The notes: generated by a model from the letters alone, not told the origin. A stretch of 36,471 bases of DNA from JAICJJ01 sp039809985 (GCA_039809985.1 JBDHWC010000018.1:1-36471), one strand, 5' to 3'; numbered from the stretch's first letter, positions 1 to 7,997 are shown. Numbers and translations: made by a program.

Positions 1-1
1 T

Positions 2-82
2 GCCGCCCCGAGCGAGGCGGCGCGCGCGGGCCTGCCCGACATCTCGCCCGAGGTGGGGGAGCGGCCGGGCGTCGGCGGCTAG
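2..82 (+). CDS. C-terminal end of an unidentified gene (5' partial)
   Basis: An open frame runs in from the window edge and stops at a TAG at 80-82. The 26 visible residues are Ala/Gly/Pro/Glu-rich and end in GVGG, which resembles a disordered C-terminal tail; no family can be named. It converges on the minus-strand MenC-like gene, with a small hairpin in the 68-bp gap. In DNA this GC-rich a short open frame could be chance, so the call is weak. Confidence 0.35.
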   Translation, partial: AAPSEAARAGLPDISPEVGERPGVGG

Positions 83-88
83 CGACCG

Positions 89-105
89 CCCGTCGGGACG
101 ACGGG
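89..105. terminator. Hairpin between convergent genes
   Basis: Seven-base arms (89-95 and 99-105, CCCGTCG/CGACGGG) with a GGA loop lie between two convergent coding regions. There is no T-tract on either strand, so this is at best a weak bidirectional terminator or an mRNA 3'-end stabiliser. Confidence 0.35.
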
Positions 106-150
106 GTGCCCGCCGCCTCCGCAACGGCCTCCCCGCCGCCCGCGCCCGGC

Positions 151-1302
151 TCAGGCGCGCAAGTCGACCTTGGCGACCACCGGGGCCGCCTGCTCCAGGA
201 AGTCCCAGTCGAAGGTGAGCCCGGTCGAGACGCCGTCGCGGAGGGTGAACGCCCCGTCCTTGGCGACGAGCGGCTCCAAGGTCACGTCGCGCTCGAAGTA
301 CGCGCCCGAGGGCGAGAAGTGGTCGCCCGGCAGGTGGACGGCGTTCAGGCTGTTGAGGCTGAGGTTCATCGCCTTGCCCCAGCTCGAGTCGAGCATGCCG
401 CCGATCCACGTCCGGACCCGGCGCTCGTCGCACGCCTTGGCGATGGCGATCGCCTCGCGGTAGCCGGAGACGCGCGGCGGCTTGATGTTGACCACCAGCC
501 GGTCGAGGGCGTCGTTGCGCTCCCAGAGGCGGATCGCGGCCCGGGTGTCGCGGAGCGAGTGGATGCTCTCGTCGAGGCAGACCGGCGTGCGCAACTCCTT
601 GGCGATCTCGCTGTGGAGGACGATGTCGTCGTCGTAGAGCGGCTGTTCGATCAGCAGCAGGTCGTAGGGGTCGAGCGCCTTCAGCCGCGCCCAGTTCTCG
701 ATCGTGTAGGCGGAGTTGGCGTCGACTTGCAGCAGGACGTCGGGGAACCGCTCGCGCAGGACGCGGGCCGGCTCCTCGTCGAAGCCGGGCCAGATCTTCA
801 CCTTCAGCCGGCGGTAGCCGAGCCCGACCGCGTTGTCCGCGAGCCGCAGCACGTCGTCGAGCGACTTGCCGCCGATGCTGACGCCGACCGGGAACGAGCG
901 GCGGTCGCCGCCCCAGAGCTTCCAGAGCGGCTTCCCCTCGGCCTGCGCGGTCAGGTCCCAGCAGGCGGCCTCGAGGCCGCTCTTGGCGAAGACCGCGCCT
1001 TTGACCCAGTCGTAGGCGTCGCGCATACCGTCGACGCCGCGGATCTCGCCGTGGGCGGCGTGGGCCTTGGCGACGCTCGGCAGGAGGAACTCGCGCAGCG
1101 AGGTCAACACCGCCGGCGTGTCGCACTCCGCCTTGTAGGCGGGGTCGAGCAGGGTCGGCACCTCGCCCACGCCGCGACGACCGTCGACGGTCTCGATCAC
1201 CACGAAGGGGCGGGGCAGCGTCCGGTACGTGCCGAACGAGGTGGTGAACGGCACCCGCAGCGTCAGGTCGAGCAGGTGGACGCGAATTTCGCGCAGTCTC
1301 AC
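151..1302 (-). CDS. menC: Enolase-superfamily MenC / N-succinylamino acid racemase
   Basis: This 383-residue protein is a full-length muconate-lactonizing-type enolase-superfamily member of the o-succinylbenzoate synthase/N-succinylamino acid racemase (NSAR) group. Visible active-site residues are the KxK motif (K167, K169), metal ligands D194, E219 and D244, and the opposite general base K274 in NIKPP. The GTG start overlaps the TGA of the upstream GNAT gene (GTGA, 1299-1302), and a GGAGGA ribosome-binding site precedes it. In the family the same fold makes o-succinylbenzoate for menaquinone or racemises N-succinyl amino acids. Because it is coupled to an acyltransferase and no other men gene is near, I favour the racemase role in converting D- to L-amino acids; menaquinone synthesis cannot be excluded from sequence alone. 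Confidence 0.88.
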   Translation of the reverse strand: MRLREIRVHLLDLTLRVPFTTSFGTYRTLPRPFVVIETVDGRRGVGEVPTLLDPAYKAECDTPAVLTSLREFLLPSVAKAHAAHGEIRGVDGMRDAYDWVKGAVFAKSGLEAACWDLTAQAEGKPLWKLWGGDRRSFPVGVSIGGKSLDDVLRLADNAVGLGYRRLKVKIWPGFDEEPARVLRERFPDVLLQVDANSAYTIENWARLKALDPYDLLLIEQPLYDDDIVLHSEIAKELRTPVCLDESIHSLRDTRAAIRLWERNDALDRLVVNIKPPRVSGYREAIAIAKACDERRVRTWIGGMLDSSWGKAMNLSLNSLNAVHLPGDHFSPSGAYFERDVTLEPLVAKDGAFTLRDGVSTGLTFDWDFLEQAAPVVAKVDLRA

Positions 1303-2393
1303 AGGGCAGGATCCTCCGTTGCCGCGCCGTCGCGGCGTTCCAGCAGGTAGGCGTTCAGCCGGTCCGGCCCGGGCGGGCCGGTGACGAAGCCGATGACCCG
1401 GTAGTCCCCCGCGGTCCGGGTCGCGGCGACGGCGGCCGGGCCGTCGCGGGACGGGTCGCCCTCGGCCCGGGCGACGTCGAGCAGCCGGCCCAGCACGAAG
1501 CGCATCTCGTCGCGCCACCGGTTGGCGGCGGCCGGGTCGCCGCCGGAGAGCGCGTCGATGTCGCCGGGGATCCGGTACCAGAGGCGGGGGGAGCGTGCGG
1601 CGGCGAGGGACGCGACGTTGGCGACGGTCGCCTCCGGGAACGCGGCGAGGTCGTCGACGGTGGGGGAACGGTGCTCGCCGGCCAGCACCGCCGCGACGCG
1701 GGCGCGCGTGCGTGCCTGGTCGAAGTCCCATTCCGCGGTGAAGCGGTCGCTCGGCACGTCGCCGTAGAGGGTGCTGCGGAGCGGGCCGTACTTGTCGAGG
1801 GTGAGGGTGGAGACGGTCGCGCCCAGTTTCTCGACGTTGAGCCGGGCGTTCGCGCCGCGCATCGGGTCGAAGGTCCAGATCGCGCCATGGTGTCCCGTCC
1901 CGTGGGCGAGACAGGCCTGCAGCACCTTCAGGTGCCAGCCGATCGTGCCGCCGCCGCGGGCGTCGGGCCGGACGCCGACCATGTGGGAGACGAGCACCCC
2001 GGAACGGCCGCCGAGCGCGATCGCGAAGCCGAGCCAGCCCTCGGCGTTGAAGCCGAGCTCGGGGCGGTAGGCGACGAGGAGCGAGCCGCCGGAGTCGGCC
2101 AGCACCGCCAGCAGGTTGACCGGCACCAGTTCGGAAGGGGGCATCCCCCACGTCTCCGCCTGCAGGCGGACGACGAAGAGGAGGGCGTCCATCGGCTCGC
2201 GCCGGCCGTTCGCCACCGCGTGGGAGGGAGTTTGGGCGTGCGGCCAGGCGAGTGCGGCGAAGGCGACGTCCCCGGCCCCCGGCAGCGTCTTGCGCCAGCC
2301 GTGGTCGAATGGCGCGAACCCGAAGGCGGCGGGCAGCCAGAAGGGCGCGGCGTCGGTCGCGGGGCCGCTGGGGGTGAGGGTGGGACGCTGCAT
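1299..2393 (-). CDS. GNAT-like N-acyltransferase paired with NSAR (COG3375-like)
   Basis: A 364-residue protein whose middle part has the acyl-CoA-binding GNAT signature VRPDARGGG-T-IG (about residues 140-152). The conserved blocks TFDPMRGANARLN and KLGA-V are typical of the large GNAT-like proteins often found beside NSAR/MenC genes. The ATG at 2391-2393 is preceded by GGAG about eight bases upstream. In characterised NSAR gene pairs the acyltransferase N-succinylates a D-amino acid, the racemase inverts it, and a hydrolase releases the L-form; that role is inferred here from context. Its 3' end overlaps the next gene by four bases, implying translational coupling. A TAGAAT -10-like box lies 35 bases upstream. 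Confidence 0.82.
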   Translation of the reverse strand: MQRPTLTPSGPATDAAPFWLPAAFGFAPFDHGWRKTLPGAGDVAFAALAWPHAQTPSHAVANGRREPMDALLFVVRLQAETWGMPPSELVPVNLLAVLADSGGSLLVAYRPELGFNAEGWLGFAIALGGRSGVLVSHMVGVRPDARGGGTIGWHLKVLQACLAHGTGHHGAIWTFDPMRGANARLNVEKLGATVSTLTLDKYGPLRSTLYGDVPSDRFTAEWDFDQARTRARVAAVLAGEHRSPTVDDLAAFPEATVANVASLAAARSPRLWYRIPGDIDALSGGDPAAANRWRDEMRFVLGRLLDVARAEGDPSRDGPAAVAATRTAGDYRVIGFVTGPPGPDRLNAYLLERRDGAATEDPAL

Positions 2394-2427
2394 CGCCGCT
2401 CCGTGCCGTTCGAGTCCTGCCGGCCCG

Positions 2428-2433
2428 ATTCTA
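2428..2433 (-). promoter_or_regulatory. Possible -10 box for the GNAT-menC operon
   Basis: Minus-strand TAGAAT lies 35 bases upstream of the GNAT start, with no convincing -35. The 12-base string TAGAATCGGGCC recurs upstream of the minus-strand xylulokinase (15662-15673), which mildly supports it being functional. Confidence 0.35.
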
Positions 2434-2480
2434 GCAACGCCTCGGTCGTCGGAGCCGGGCGATGGCGGTTCGCGGCGCGC

Positions 2481-2509
2481 TTGACGGCGCGACGGCCCGT
2501 CCGTATGAT
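2481..2509 (+). promoter_or_regulatory. Sigma-70-type promoter for the aldolase and sugar-uptake operon
   Basis: TTGACG (2481-2486) and TATGAT (2504-2509) are separated by exactly 17 bases, five of six consensus matches in each box. It reads toward the aldolase gene, giving a leader of about 115 bases before the GTG at 2633. This is the best promoter match in the window. Confidence 0.6.
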
Positions 2510-2632
2510 GCGCCGGCTCTCCGAGGCGACACCGAGGTGCGGCATGGCCCGGGGGGGACCAAGCCGGGGCCCGCGTGTTCAGGCGCACCAGCCGAACCGA
2601 CCGAGGCCCGCGGGCGAGGAAAGGCACGGATC

Positions 2633-3445
2633 GTGAACGGGGCAGAAGTCCGGCTCGGCCGGTTGTTCGACGCGAAGAGCGGGCGGGCGTTCATCGCCGC
2701 CTTCGACCACGGCGTCACCGGCGGCCCGAAGCCGCGCTCGGAGAACGTGCGCGAGGTCGTCGGCGAGATCATCAAGGGCGGGCCCGAGGGCATCCTGATC
2801 ACGCCGGGCGTGCTGAAGCAGACGGCCGACCTGTTCGCCCACCGCGGCGCGCCCGACCCGATCGTGCGGGTCGACTGGATCCACAACTACGAGGTCTTCC
2901 CCGGCTTGCCGAAGAAGCTGCAGAGCACGGCACAGGGGGAGCAGTACGAGGTGGTCTGCTCGCCGGAGGAGGCGGTCTCGCTCGGCGCGGAGGCGATCAC
3001 CTGCTTCCTGATCGTCGGCCACGAGGACGGCGCGGCGTATGCCGCGAACGTGCGGGCCCTGGCGTCGCTGGCGGAGGACGCGCGCCGCGTCGGCGTGCCG
3101 CTGATCTGCGAGGCGGTCCTCTGGGGCGCGCGGGTGATCGACGACAAGCAGGACGCCGAACTGCTCGCCTTCGCGTCGCGGGTCGCGGCCGAGCTGGGCG
3201 CGGACGTGGTGAAGACGGCGTACACCGGGGACCCGGAGTCGATGCGGAAGGTGATCGACGGCTGCCCGGTGCCGGTGCTGGTGCTCGGCGGCGCGCGCTC
3301 GGCCACCCCGGAGCCGGTGATCGCCGCGACCAAGGGCGCGCTGGCGGCGGGGGCCAAGGGCGTCGTCTACGGACGCAACGTCTGGCAGGCGGACGACCGC
3401 CTCGCCATCTGCAAGCTGTTGCGGGGAGTCATCCACGGGGAGTGA
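2633..3445 (+). CDS. Class I aldolase, DhnA/LsrF/DeoC-like family
   Basis: A 270-residue TIM-barrel aldolase. It has the N-terminal FDHG motif (24-27), the Schiff-base lysine in DVVKTAYTGD (K194), and C-terminal phosphate-binding glycines LGGAR and YGRNVWQ. This is the COG1830 family, which includes archaeal-type fructose-bisphosphate aldolase, LsrF and ADH synthase; the exact substrate cannot be read from the sequence. The GTG start follows GAGGAAAGG, and conserved sequence begins about ten residues in. It precedes a sugar ABC importer by 163 bases and shares the island with three FGGY kinases, so cleavage of a ketose phosphate made by one of those kinases is a reasonable inference. A strong promoter lies at 2481-2509. 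Confidence 0.85.
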   Translation: MNGAEVRLGRLFDAKSGRAFIAAFDHGVTGGPKPRSENVREVVGEIIKGGPEGILITPGVLKQTADLFAHRGAPDPIVRVDWIHNYEVFPGLPKKLQSTAQGEQYEVVCSPEEAVSLGAEAITCFLIVGHEDGAAYAANVRALASLAEDARRVGVPLICEAVLWGARVIDDKQDAELLAFASRVAAELGADVVKTAYTGDPESMRKVIDGCPVPVLVLGGARSATPEPVIAATKGALAAGAKGVVYGRNVWQADDRLAICKLLRGVIHGE

Positions 3446-3463
3446 CGGCGTCGCGCCCCAACC

Positions 3464-3556
3464 GCGGCCGGTCAACGGGGACCGGCCGCCCACTCAACCT
3501 CGGGAGCAAGGCTCCAGTCCCGGGAGCAACGGGACAGCGGCCCCGGTGAGGGCCGC
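3464..3556 (+). promoter_or_regulatory. Structured intergenic leader with four hairpins
   Basis: Between the aldolase stop and the binding-protein start lie four consecutive inverted repeats: 3464-3473/3480-3489 (10 bp), 3503-3507/3511-3515, 3517-3521/3531-3535 and 3537-3543/3550-3556 (7 bp). A nine-base direct repeat CGGGAGCAA occurs at 3501 and 3521, exactly 20 bases apart. It could be a leaky terminator, an mRNA processing site or a regulator-binding region; there is no T-tract. Confidence 0.35.
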
Positions 3557-3608
3557 ACGACGTTGGCCGGCGAAGGGGCCGGCGGGCATGCGAGGAGGAG
3601 CAGGTCCG

Positions 3609-5252
3609 ATGGCAGACCGACGTGTGCGCGAGTTGGCACAGGCGCTCTATGCCGGGCGGGTCGCCCGCCGCGACTTCGTTCGCGGCATGGCGGCCCTCGG
3701 CGTCTCGGCGACGGCGACGCGGCTGTTCCTGAAGGGGGCGGCAGCGCAGAGCGACAACGGTTTCGCCACGCCCGACCCGGCCGGTCTGAAGCCGCCGACG
3801 GTGGCCAAGCCGTGCGAGGGCGACGGCTGCTTCGGCAGCGGCCGGGAACTCACGCTCCAAGTCATCGACGCCTCGGTCAAGGTGCCGGTGGACGAGGTGC
3901 GCGAGGAGTTCGAGGCGGCGACGGGCGCGAAGCTGACCGTCATCGCCGACCCGATCGAGAGCGCGTTCACCAAGCTGGTCGACGACGCCTCGAGCGGCCA
4001 GAACACCTACGACGGGGCGATGATCGCGATGCAGTGGCTCGGCGAGCTGGTCGAGGGCGACTTCGTCCTGCCGGTCGACGAGATGGCCGCGGACACTTCC
4101 GGCAAGTACCCGTCGTACGACCTGAGCACCGAGCCGGAGTCGCTGCGCAAGCTGCGCTTCTACGGCGGCAACCAGTACGTGATCCCGATGGACTGCGACG
4201 GGCAGTGCCTGTACTACCGGCGCGACCTGCTGAACGACGAGGGGAACCAGGCGGCGTTCAAGGAGGCGGTCGGCTACGAGATGCCGGTGCCGCCGCAGAC
4301 GTGGACGCAGCTGCTCGACATCGCCAAGTTCTTCAACGGCCGCGACAACGGGATGGGCGGCAAGGTCAGCGGCATCTCCCTCCACCTCAAGGTCGGCGGG
4401 CAGGGGATGTACCACTACGCCTCGCTCTCCGCCCCGTTCGTGATCGGGCCGGACAACCCGAACCTCTACTGGTTCGACCCGGACACGATGGACCCGCTCT
4501 GCGAGAGCGCGGGCCACGTGGCCGCCGCCAACTACCTGAAGGAGCTGTTCCAGCTCGGGCCGGAGGCGATGGCGGGCTGGGCGCTCGGCGAGGCGTGGGA
4601 CTACTTCCTGAAGGGGAACGCGGTCTTCACCTACTCGTGGGGCGACGTGACGCCGCTGGCGATCGAGCAGAAGCAGCCGACGGTCGGCCTGCTCGGCTGC
4701 TCGGTGCTGCCGGGCACGATGGGCTACACCAACCCGCAGACCGGGGCCGAGTCGAAGACCGACGCCCCGAACATCGTCGGCAACACCACCGGCGGCTCGT
4801 GGTCCGGCGTGGTGATGAAGGCGTCGGAGAACGCCGACCTCGCCTACTATCTGTGGGCCCTGCTGGCGACCGAGCCGAAGCAGCGCTTCTTCGCCGCCCG
4901 CGGCACCGACGGCGTCGACCCGGCGCGCTCCTACCAGATCCCGGAGCCGGTCGGCACCGGCAGCATCGACGACTACACGGCGCAGGGCTGGAACGAGCAG
5001 GACGCGATCGAGTACACGACCGCGTTCTTCAACAACTTCAGCAACCCGCTCCAGCTGCCGTACCTGCGGATCCCCGGTGCCGAGCGCTACTGGTCGGCGA
5101 TGGACATCCGCCTGTCGGAGTTCATGACCAACCAGGTCGGCAGTGCCGAGGAGGCGCTGAAGAACATGGCCGGCGACTGGAACGACATCACGGACTCCCT
5201 CGACCGGGAGACCCAGAAGGCGTCGTACCGGAAGTCGCTCGGCCTCGAGTAG
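3609..5252 (+). CDS. Sugar ABC transporter substrate-binding protein (family 1, Tat-exported)
   Basis: A 547-residue extracellular solute-binding protein, long for the family. It starts with a twin-arginine signal: R20-R21-D-F-V followed by a hydrophobic stretch and Ala-rich cleavage region near residue 46 (AAAQS). Tat export suggests that it folds in the cytoplasm before export. The body has the mixed alpha/beta, aromatic-rich pattern of MalE/UgpB-like carbohydrate binders. The ATG is preceded by AGGAGGAGCAGG, and conserved sequence agrees with this start. Two MalF/MalG-type permease genes follow, but no ATPase gene, so it presumably relies on a shared MsmK/UgpC-type ATPase encoded elsewhere. 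The ligand is unknown; the neighbouring aldolase and kinases suggest a sugar or polyol. Confidence 0.85.
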   Translation: MADRRVRELAQALYAGRVARRDFVRGMAALGVSATATRLFLKGAAAQSDNGFATPDPAGLKPPTVAKPCEGDGCFGSGRELTLQVIDASVKVPVDEVREEFEAATGAKLTVIADPIESAFTKLVDDASSGQNTYDGAMIAMQWLGELVEGDFVLPVDEMAADTSGKYPSYDLSTEPESLRKLRFYGGNQYVIPMDCDGQCLYYRRDLLNDEGNQAAFKEAVGYEMPVPPQTWTQLLDIAKFFNGRDNGMGGKVSGISLHLKVGGQGMYHYASLSAPFVIGPDNPNLYWFDPDTMDPLCESAGHVAAANYLKELFQLGPEAMAGWALGEAWDYFLKGNAVFTYSWGDVTPLAIEQKQPTVGLLGCSVLPGTMGYTNPQTGAESKTDAPNIVGNTTGGSWSGVVMKASENADLAYYLWALLATEPKQRFFAARGTDGVDPARSYQIPEPVGTGSIDDYTAQGWNEQDAIEYTTAFFNNFSNPLQLPYLRIPGAERYWSAMDIRLSEFMTNQVGSAEEALKNMAGDWNDITDSLDRETQKASYRKSLGLE

Positions 5253-5273
5253 CGCGAGCCGGCGCGAACTGAA

Positions 5274-5307
5274 CCGGGGGCCGGGCCGACCTCGGCCCGG
5301 CCCCCGG
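5274..5307 (+). other. Strong intercistronic hairpin after the binding-protein gene
   Basis: Sixteen-base perfectly complementary arms (5274-5289 and 5292-5307) are separated by two bases; a four-base loop forms if the last pair opens. A second hairpin with a TTCC loop follows (5315-5322/5327-5334). There is no T-tract. Such structures after binding-protein genes usually stabilise the upstream mRNA or partly terminate transcription, giving more binding protein than permease; that role is inferred here. Confidence 0.5.
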
Positions 5308-5366
5308 CCGCCCGCGCGGCCCTTCCGGGCCGCGGACGGACCGATCGGGAGCGCCCGGGAGCAGCC

Positions 5367-6962
5367 ATGTCCCAACTCGAAACTACGGGTTCCCTGACGG
5401 CCCCGGCCGACCAGCCCCGGTCGGCGGCGGCGGCGGCGAGCACCGACCTGCGGACCTGGCTGAGCCGAGGAGCGATTCTGGTCGCGCTCCTGGCCGGCTT
5501 CCTGCTGGCGAACACCCTGCCGGCGGTGGTGCTGGCGGACGGCAGCGGCGTGCCGCTGAGCGACGTCGCCCAGAAGCTGACCAAGGCCGGCGACGGCTGG
5601 GTGATGGTCCTCGCGTGGCTGACCGGGATCATCGCCGCGCTCTCCGCCGTCGTCTTCCCGCGCAGCGAGCGCTTCGTGCAGACGCTGGCGGTCACCTTCG
5701 CCTCGCTGCTCGCCCTGATCCTGCCGATCTTCGTCTCCCGCAGCCTGCCCAAGGTGGACCCCGGGGCGACCGCGCTCGGGCCCGGCCTGCAGGGCTACGC
5801 GGTGGCGTTCGTCGTCGCCGCGCTGCTGCCGTGGGGGGCGCTGCTGGTCTGGAATCGGGCTGACCCGGTGCTCGGGCGCGACTGGGGCAAGTGGCTGTTC
5901 GTGCTGCCGGCGATCGTCTGGATCCTGATGCTGACGGTCTTCCCGCTGGCGTACGCGATCTCGACCAGCCGCTACGCGTTCCGGAACGGCAAGATCATCC
6001 GCGACGTCGGCTGGGGCAACTACCGCAAGCTGTTCAACGACACGCTCTTCGGCTGGGCGACGGCGTGGCCGGTGATCCTGACGGTGGTCTGGATCGTGCT
6101 CGCCAGCCTGGTCGTGGCCGGTGCCATCGGCGGGCTGCGCGCGGCGCTGGGCGGCGAGCCTTACACCGGCGAGCAACTGCGGGGGGCACTCCGCAACGCG
6201 CCGCTGCTGGCGGTGCCGGTGGTGCTCTACTACCTGACGCTGAAGGTGCTCGACAAGGACGTCTCCTTCATCCTCGCCATCACCTACTTCTTCCTCGTCG
6301 GCGCCGTCTTCTTCGAGATGATCCTCGGCTTCGGCCTCGCGCTCCTGTTCAACCGGGAGATCCGCGGCCGCTCGGTGATGCGGACGATCCTGACCCTGCC
6401 GATCTTCGCCACCCCGGTGGCGATCGGCTACCTCGGGCGGACGATCTTCTACGAGGGCGGCGGCCCGGTGAACTCGCTGCTCTCATCCTTCGGCATCACC
6501 CCGCCGCCGTGGCTGTCCGACCCGTTCTGGTCGCGGATCACGACGATCATCGCCGACGTCTGGCAGTGGACGCCGTTCGTCTTCATCATCGCGCTGGCCG
6601 GGCTGCAGGGGCTGCCGCAGGACATCCTCGAGGCGTCGGAGGTCGACGGGGCGACGGTCTGGGACAACTTCCGGCACATCACGCTGCCGCTGATGGCCCC
6701 GATCCTCTGGCTGATCCTGCTGCTGCGGGCGATCGACGCCTTCAAGGTGTTCGACCTCGTGGTGGCGATGACGCTCGGCGGCCCCGGGCAGGCGACCCGC
6801 TACTACTCGTACTTCAACTACCAGACGGCGCGGAAGTTCTTCTTCTACGGCGAGGCGGCGGCGCAGGCGTTCCTGCTGCTGTTCATCGTCGTCGTGCTCG
6901 TCGCGCTCCTCTGGGGCAAGATCGCGCACATCTACGAGGACGAGGAAGGGGTGCGGGCATGA
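5367..6962 (+). CDS. Sugar ABC transporter permease (MalF/UgpA-like) with N-terminal membrane extension
   Basis: A 531-residue inner-membrane permease. The C-terminal half carries the BPD_transp_1 domain with the ATPase-docking EAA loop (EASEVDGATVWDNF, from about residue 422) and the typical ending that reaches the cytoplasm. The usual first helix (WLFVLPAIVWILML) does not appear until about residue 177. Before it are about four extra hydrophobic segments (near 35-57, 75-97, 102-124 and 138-160), and an additional segment or two sits between the first canonical helix and the core. Typical family members are about 300 residues, so this is a long form comparable in size to enteric MalF. Its TGA overlaps the next start (ATGA). 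Confidence 0.87.
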   Translation: MSQLETTGSLTAPADQPRSAAAAASTDLRTWLSRGAILVALLAGFLLANTLPAVVLADGSGVPLSDVAQKLTKAGDGWVMVLAWLTGIIAALSAVVFPRSERFVQTLAVTFASLLALILPIFVSRSLPKVDPGATALGPGLQGYAVAFVVAALLPWGALLVWNRADPVLGRDWGKWLFVLPAIVWILMLTVFPLAYAISTSRYAFRNGKIIRDVGWGNYRKLFNDTLFGWATAWPVILTVVWIVLASLVVAGAIGGLRAALGGEPYTGEQLRGALRNAPLLAVPVVLYYLTLKVLDKDVSFILAITYFFLVGAVFFEMILGFGLALLFNREIRGRSVMRTILTLPIFATPVAIGYLGRTIFYEGGGPVNSLLSSFGITPPPWLSDPFWSRITTIIADVWQWTPFVFIIALAGLQGLPQDILEASEVDGATVWDNFRHITLPLMAPILWLILLLRAIDAFKVFDLVVAMTLGGPGQATRYYSYFNYQTARKFFFYGEAAAQAFLLLFIVVVLVALLWGKIAHIYEDEEGVRA

Positions 6963-7855
6963 GCGCGACCACCAGCCCGAGCGCGATGGCGCCCGGGCCC
7001 GCGCCGTCCGGCGGCGGGCGCACCCTGCGCCACGCGCTCGGCACGGTCTTCATCTGGGCACTGATCGTCGTCATCATGATCTGGACGCTCTTCCCGTTCT
7101 ACTGGGCGTTCATCAACTCGATCCGCGACGCGAAGTACAGCTACGGCAACCTCTGGCTGCCGGTCATCCAGTTCCCGGTGACGCTGGCCCACTGGCAGAA
7201 GCAGTGGAGCTACCCGGAGCTGCGGCAGGCGCTGCTCAACTCGACGATCATCGCGATCGCGGCGGCGACGCTGGCAGTGGTCCTCGGTTCGCTGGCCGCC
7301 TACGGCATCGCCCGCTTCCGCTACCACCGGCCGTCGAACGGAAGCCTGACGTCGTGGTTCCTCTCGCAGCGGATCGCGCCGCCGGTGATCTTCGTCGCGC
7401 CCTTCTTCCTGATCCTGCGGCAGTTCGGGCTGATCGACACGCTGCTCGGGCTGATCATCTTGAACGCGACCTTCAACCTGCCGTTCCCGGTGATCATCCT
7501 GACCCAGATGTTCCGCGACATCCCGCGCGAGCTGGAGGAGGCGGCGCAGATCGACGGCGCGTCGCGCTGGGAGATGTTCTCCAAGATCGCGCTGCCGCTG
7601 GTCGCCCCGGGCATCGTCGTCAGCTGGATCCTCTGCCTCGCCTTCTCGTGGAACGAGTTCCTGTTCGCCTACGCGACGACGGTCAAGAACCGGCCGATGT
7701 CGGTCTTCCTGGTCGGGGCGGAGCAGACGCGCGGCGTTGACTACCAGTACGTCGGCACGCGCACCCTGATGGCGCTGATCGTGCCGCTGATCGCCGCCCT
7801 GCTGGTCCAGCGCTACATCGTGCGCGGGCTCTCGCTCGGCGCGGTGAAGGGATAG
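6959..7855 (+). CDS. Sugar ABC transporter permease (MalG/UgpE-like)
   Basis: A 298-residue permease of normal family length. It has an N-terminal transmembrane helix (about 28-50), further helices, and the EAA loop EEAAQIDGASRWEMF at about residue 194, which docks the cytoplasmic ATPase. The start ATG overlaps the previous gene's TGA by four bases, so the two permeases are almost certainly co-translated as a heterodimer. It ends the first transporter operon; the next gene belongs to a different ABC importer type and has its own upstream region of 142 bases. Confidence 0.88.
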   Translation: MSATTSPSAMAPGPAPSGGGRTLRHALGTVFIWALIVVIMIWTLFPFYWAFINSIRDAKYSYGNLWLPVIQFPVTLAHWQKQWSYPELRQALLNSTIIAIAAATLAVVLGSLAAYGIARFRYHRPSNGSLTSWFLSQRIAPPVIFVAPFFLILRQFGLIDTLLGLIILNATFNLPFPVIILTQMFRDIPRELEEAAQIDGASRWEMFSKIALPLVAPGIVVSWILCLAFSWNEFLFAYATTVKNRPMSVFLVGAEQTRGVDYQYVGTRTLMALIVPLIAALLVQRYIVRGLSLGAVKG

Positions 7856-7866
7856 GATGATCGGGC

Positions 7867-7926
7867 ATTCGTGCCGAATCCGTGTAGCGGCTGCACGTTG
7901 CACAGGTTCGGGATCGCCCATACAGT
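7867..7926 (+). promoter_or_regulatory. Candidate promoter/operator upstream of frcB
   Basis: TTGCAC (7898-7903) and TACAGT (7921-7926) are spaced by 17 bases, three and four consensus matches respectively. Two small dyads lie just upstream: ATTCG-TGC-CGAAT (7867-7879) and TGCA-CGT-TGCA (7892-7902), the second overlapping the -35. This is the layout of a repressor site on a promoter, but no regulator gene is in the window to match it with. Confidence 0.35.
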
Positions 7927-7997
7927 CCGGCGGTCGACGTCGCGGTCGGCCCACAGTCGGGTGAGCCCGGCCGCCACGTGCCGCAAGGAGGCGTGCC

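Noticed and set aside
3429..6176. Very long open frame on the minus strand opposite the binding protein and permease.
   Set aside because: It is antisense to two well-supported genes, has Arg/Pro/Asp/Val-rich low-information sequence and no motif; it is a by-product of third-position GC bias.
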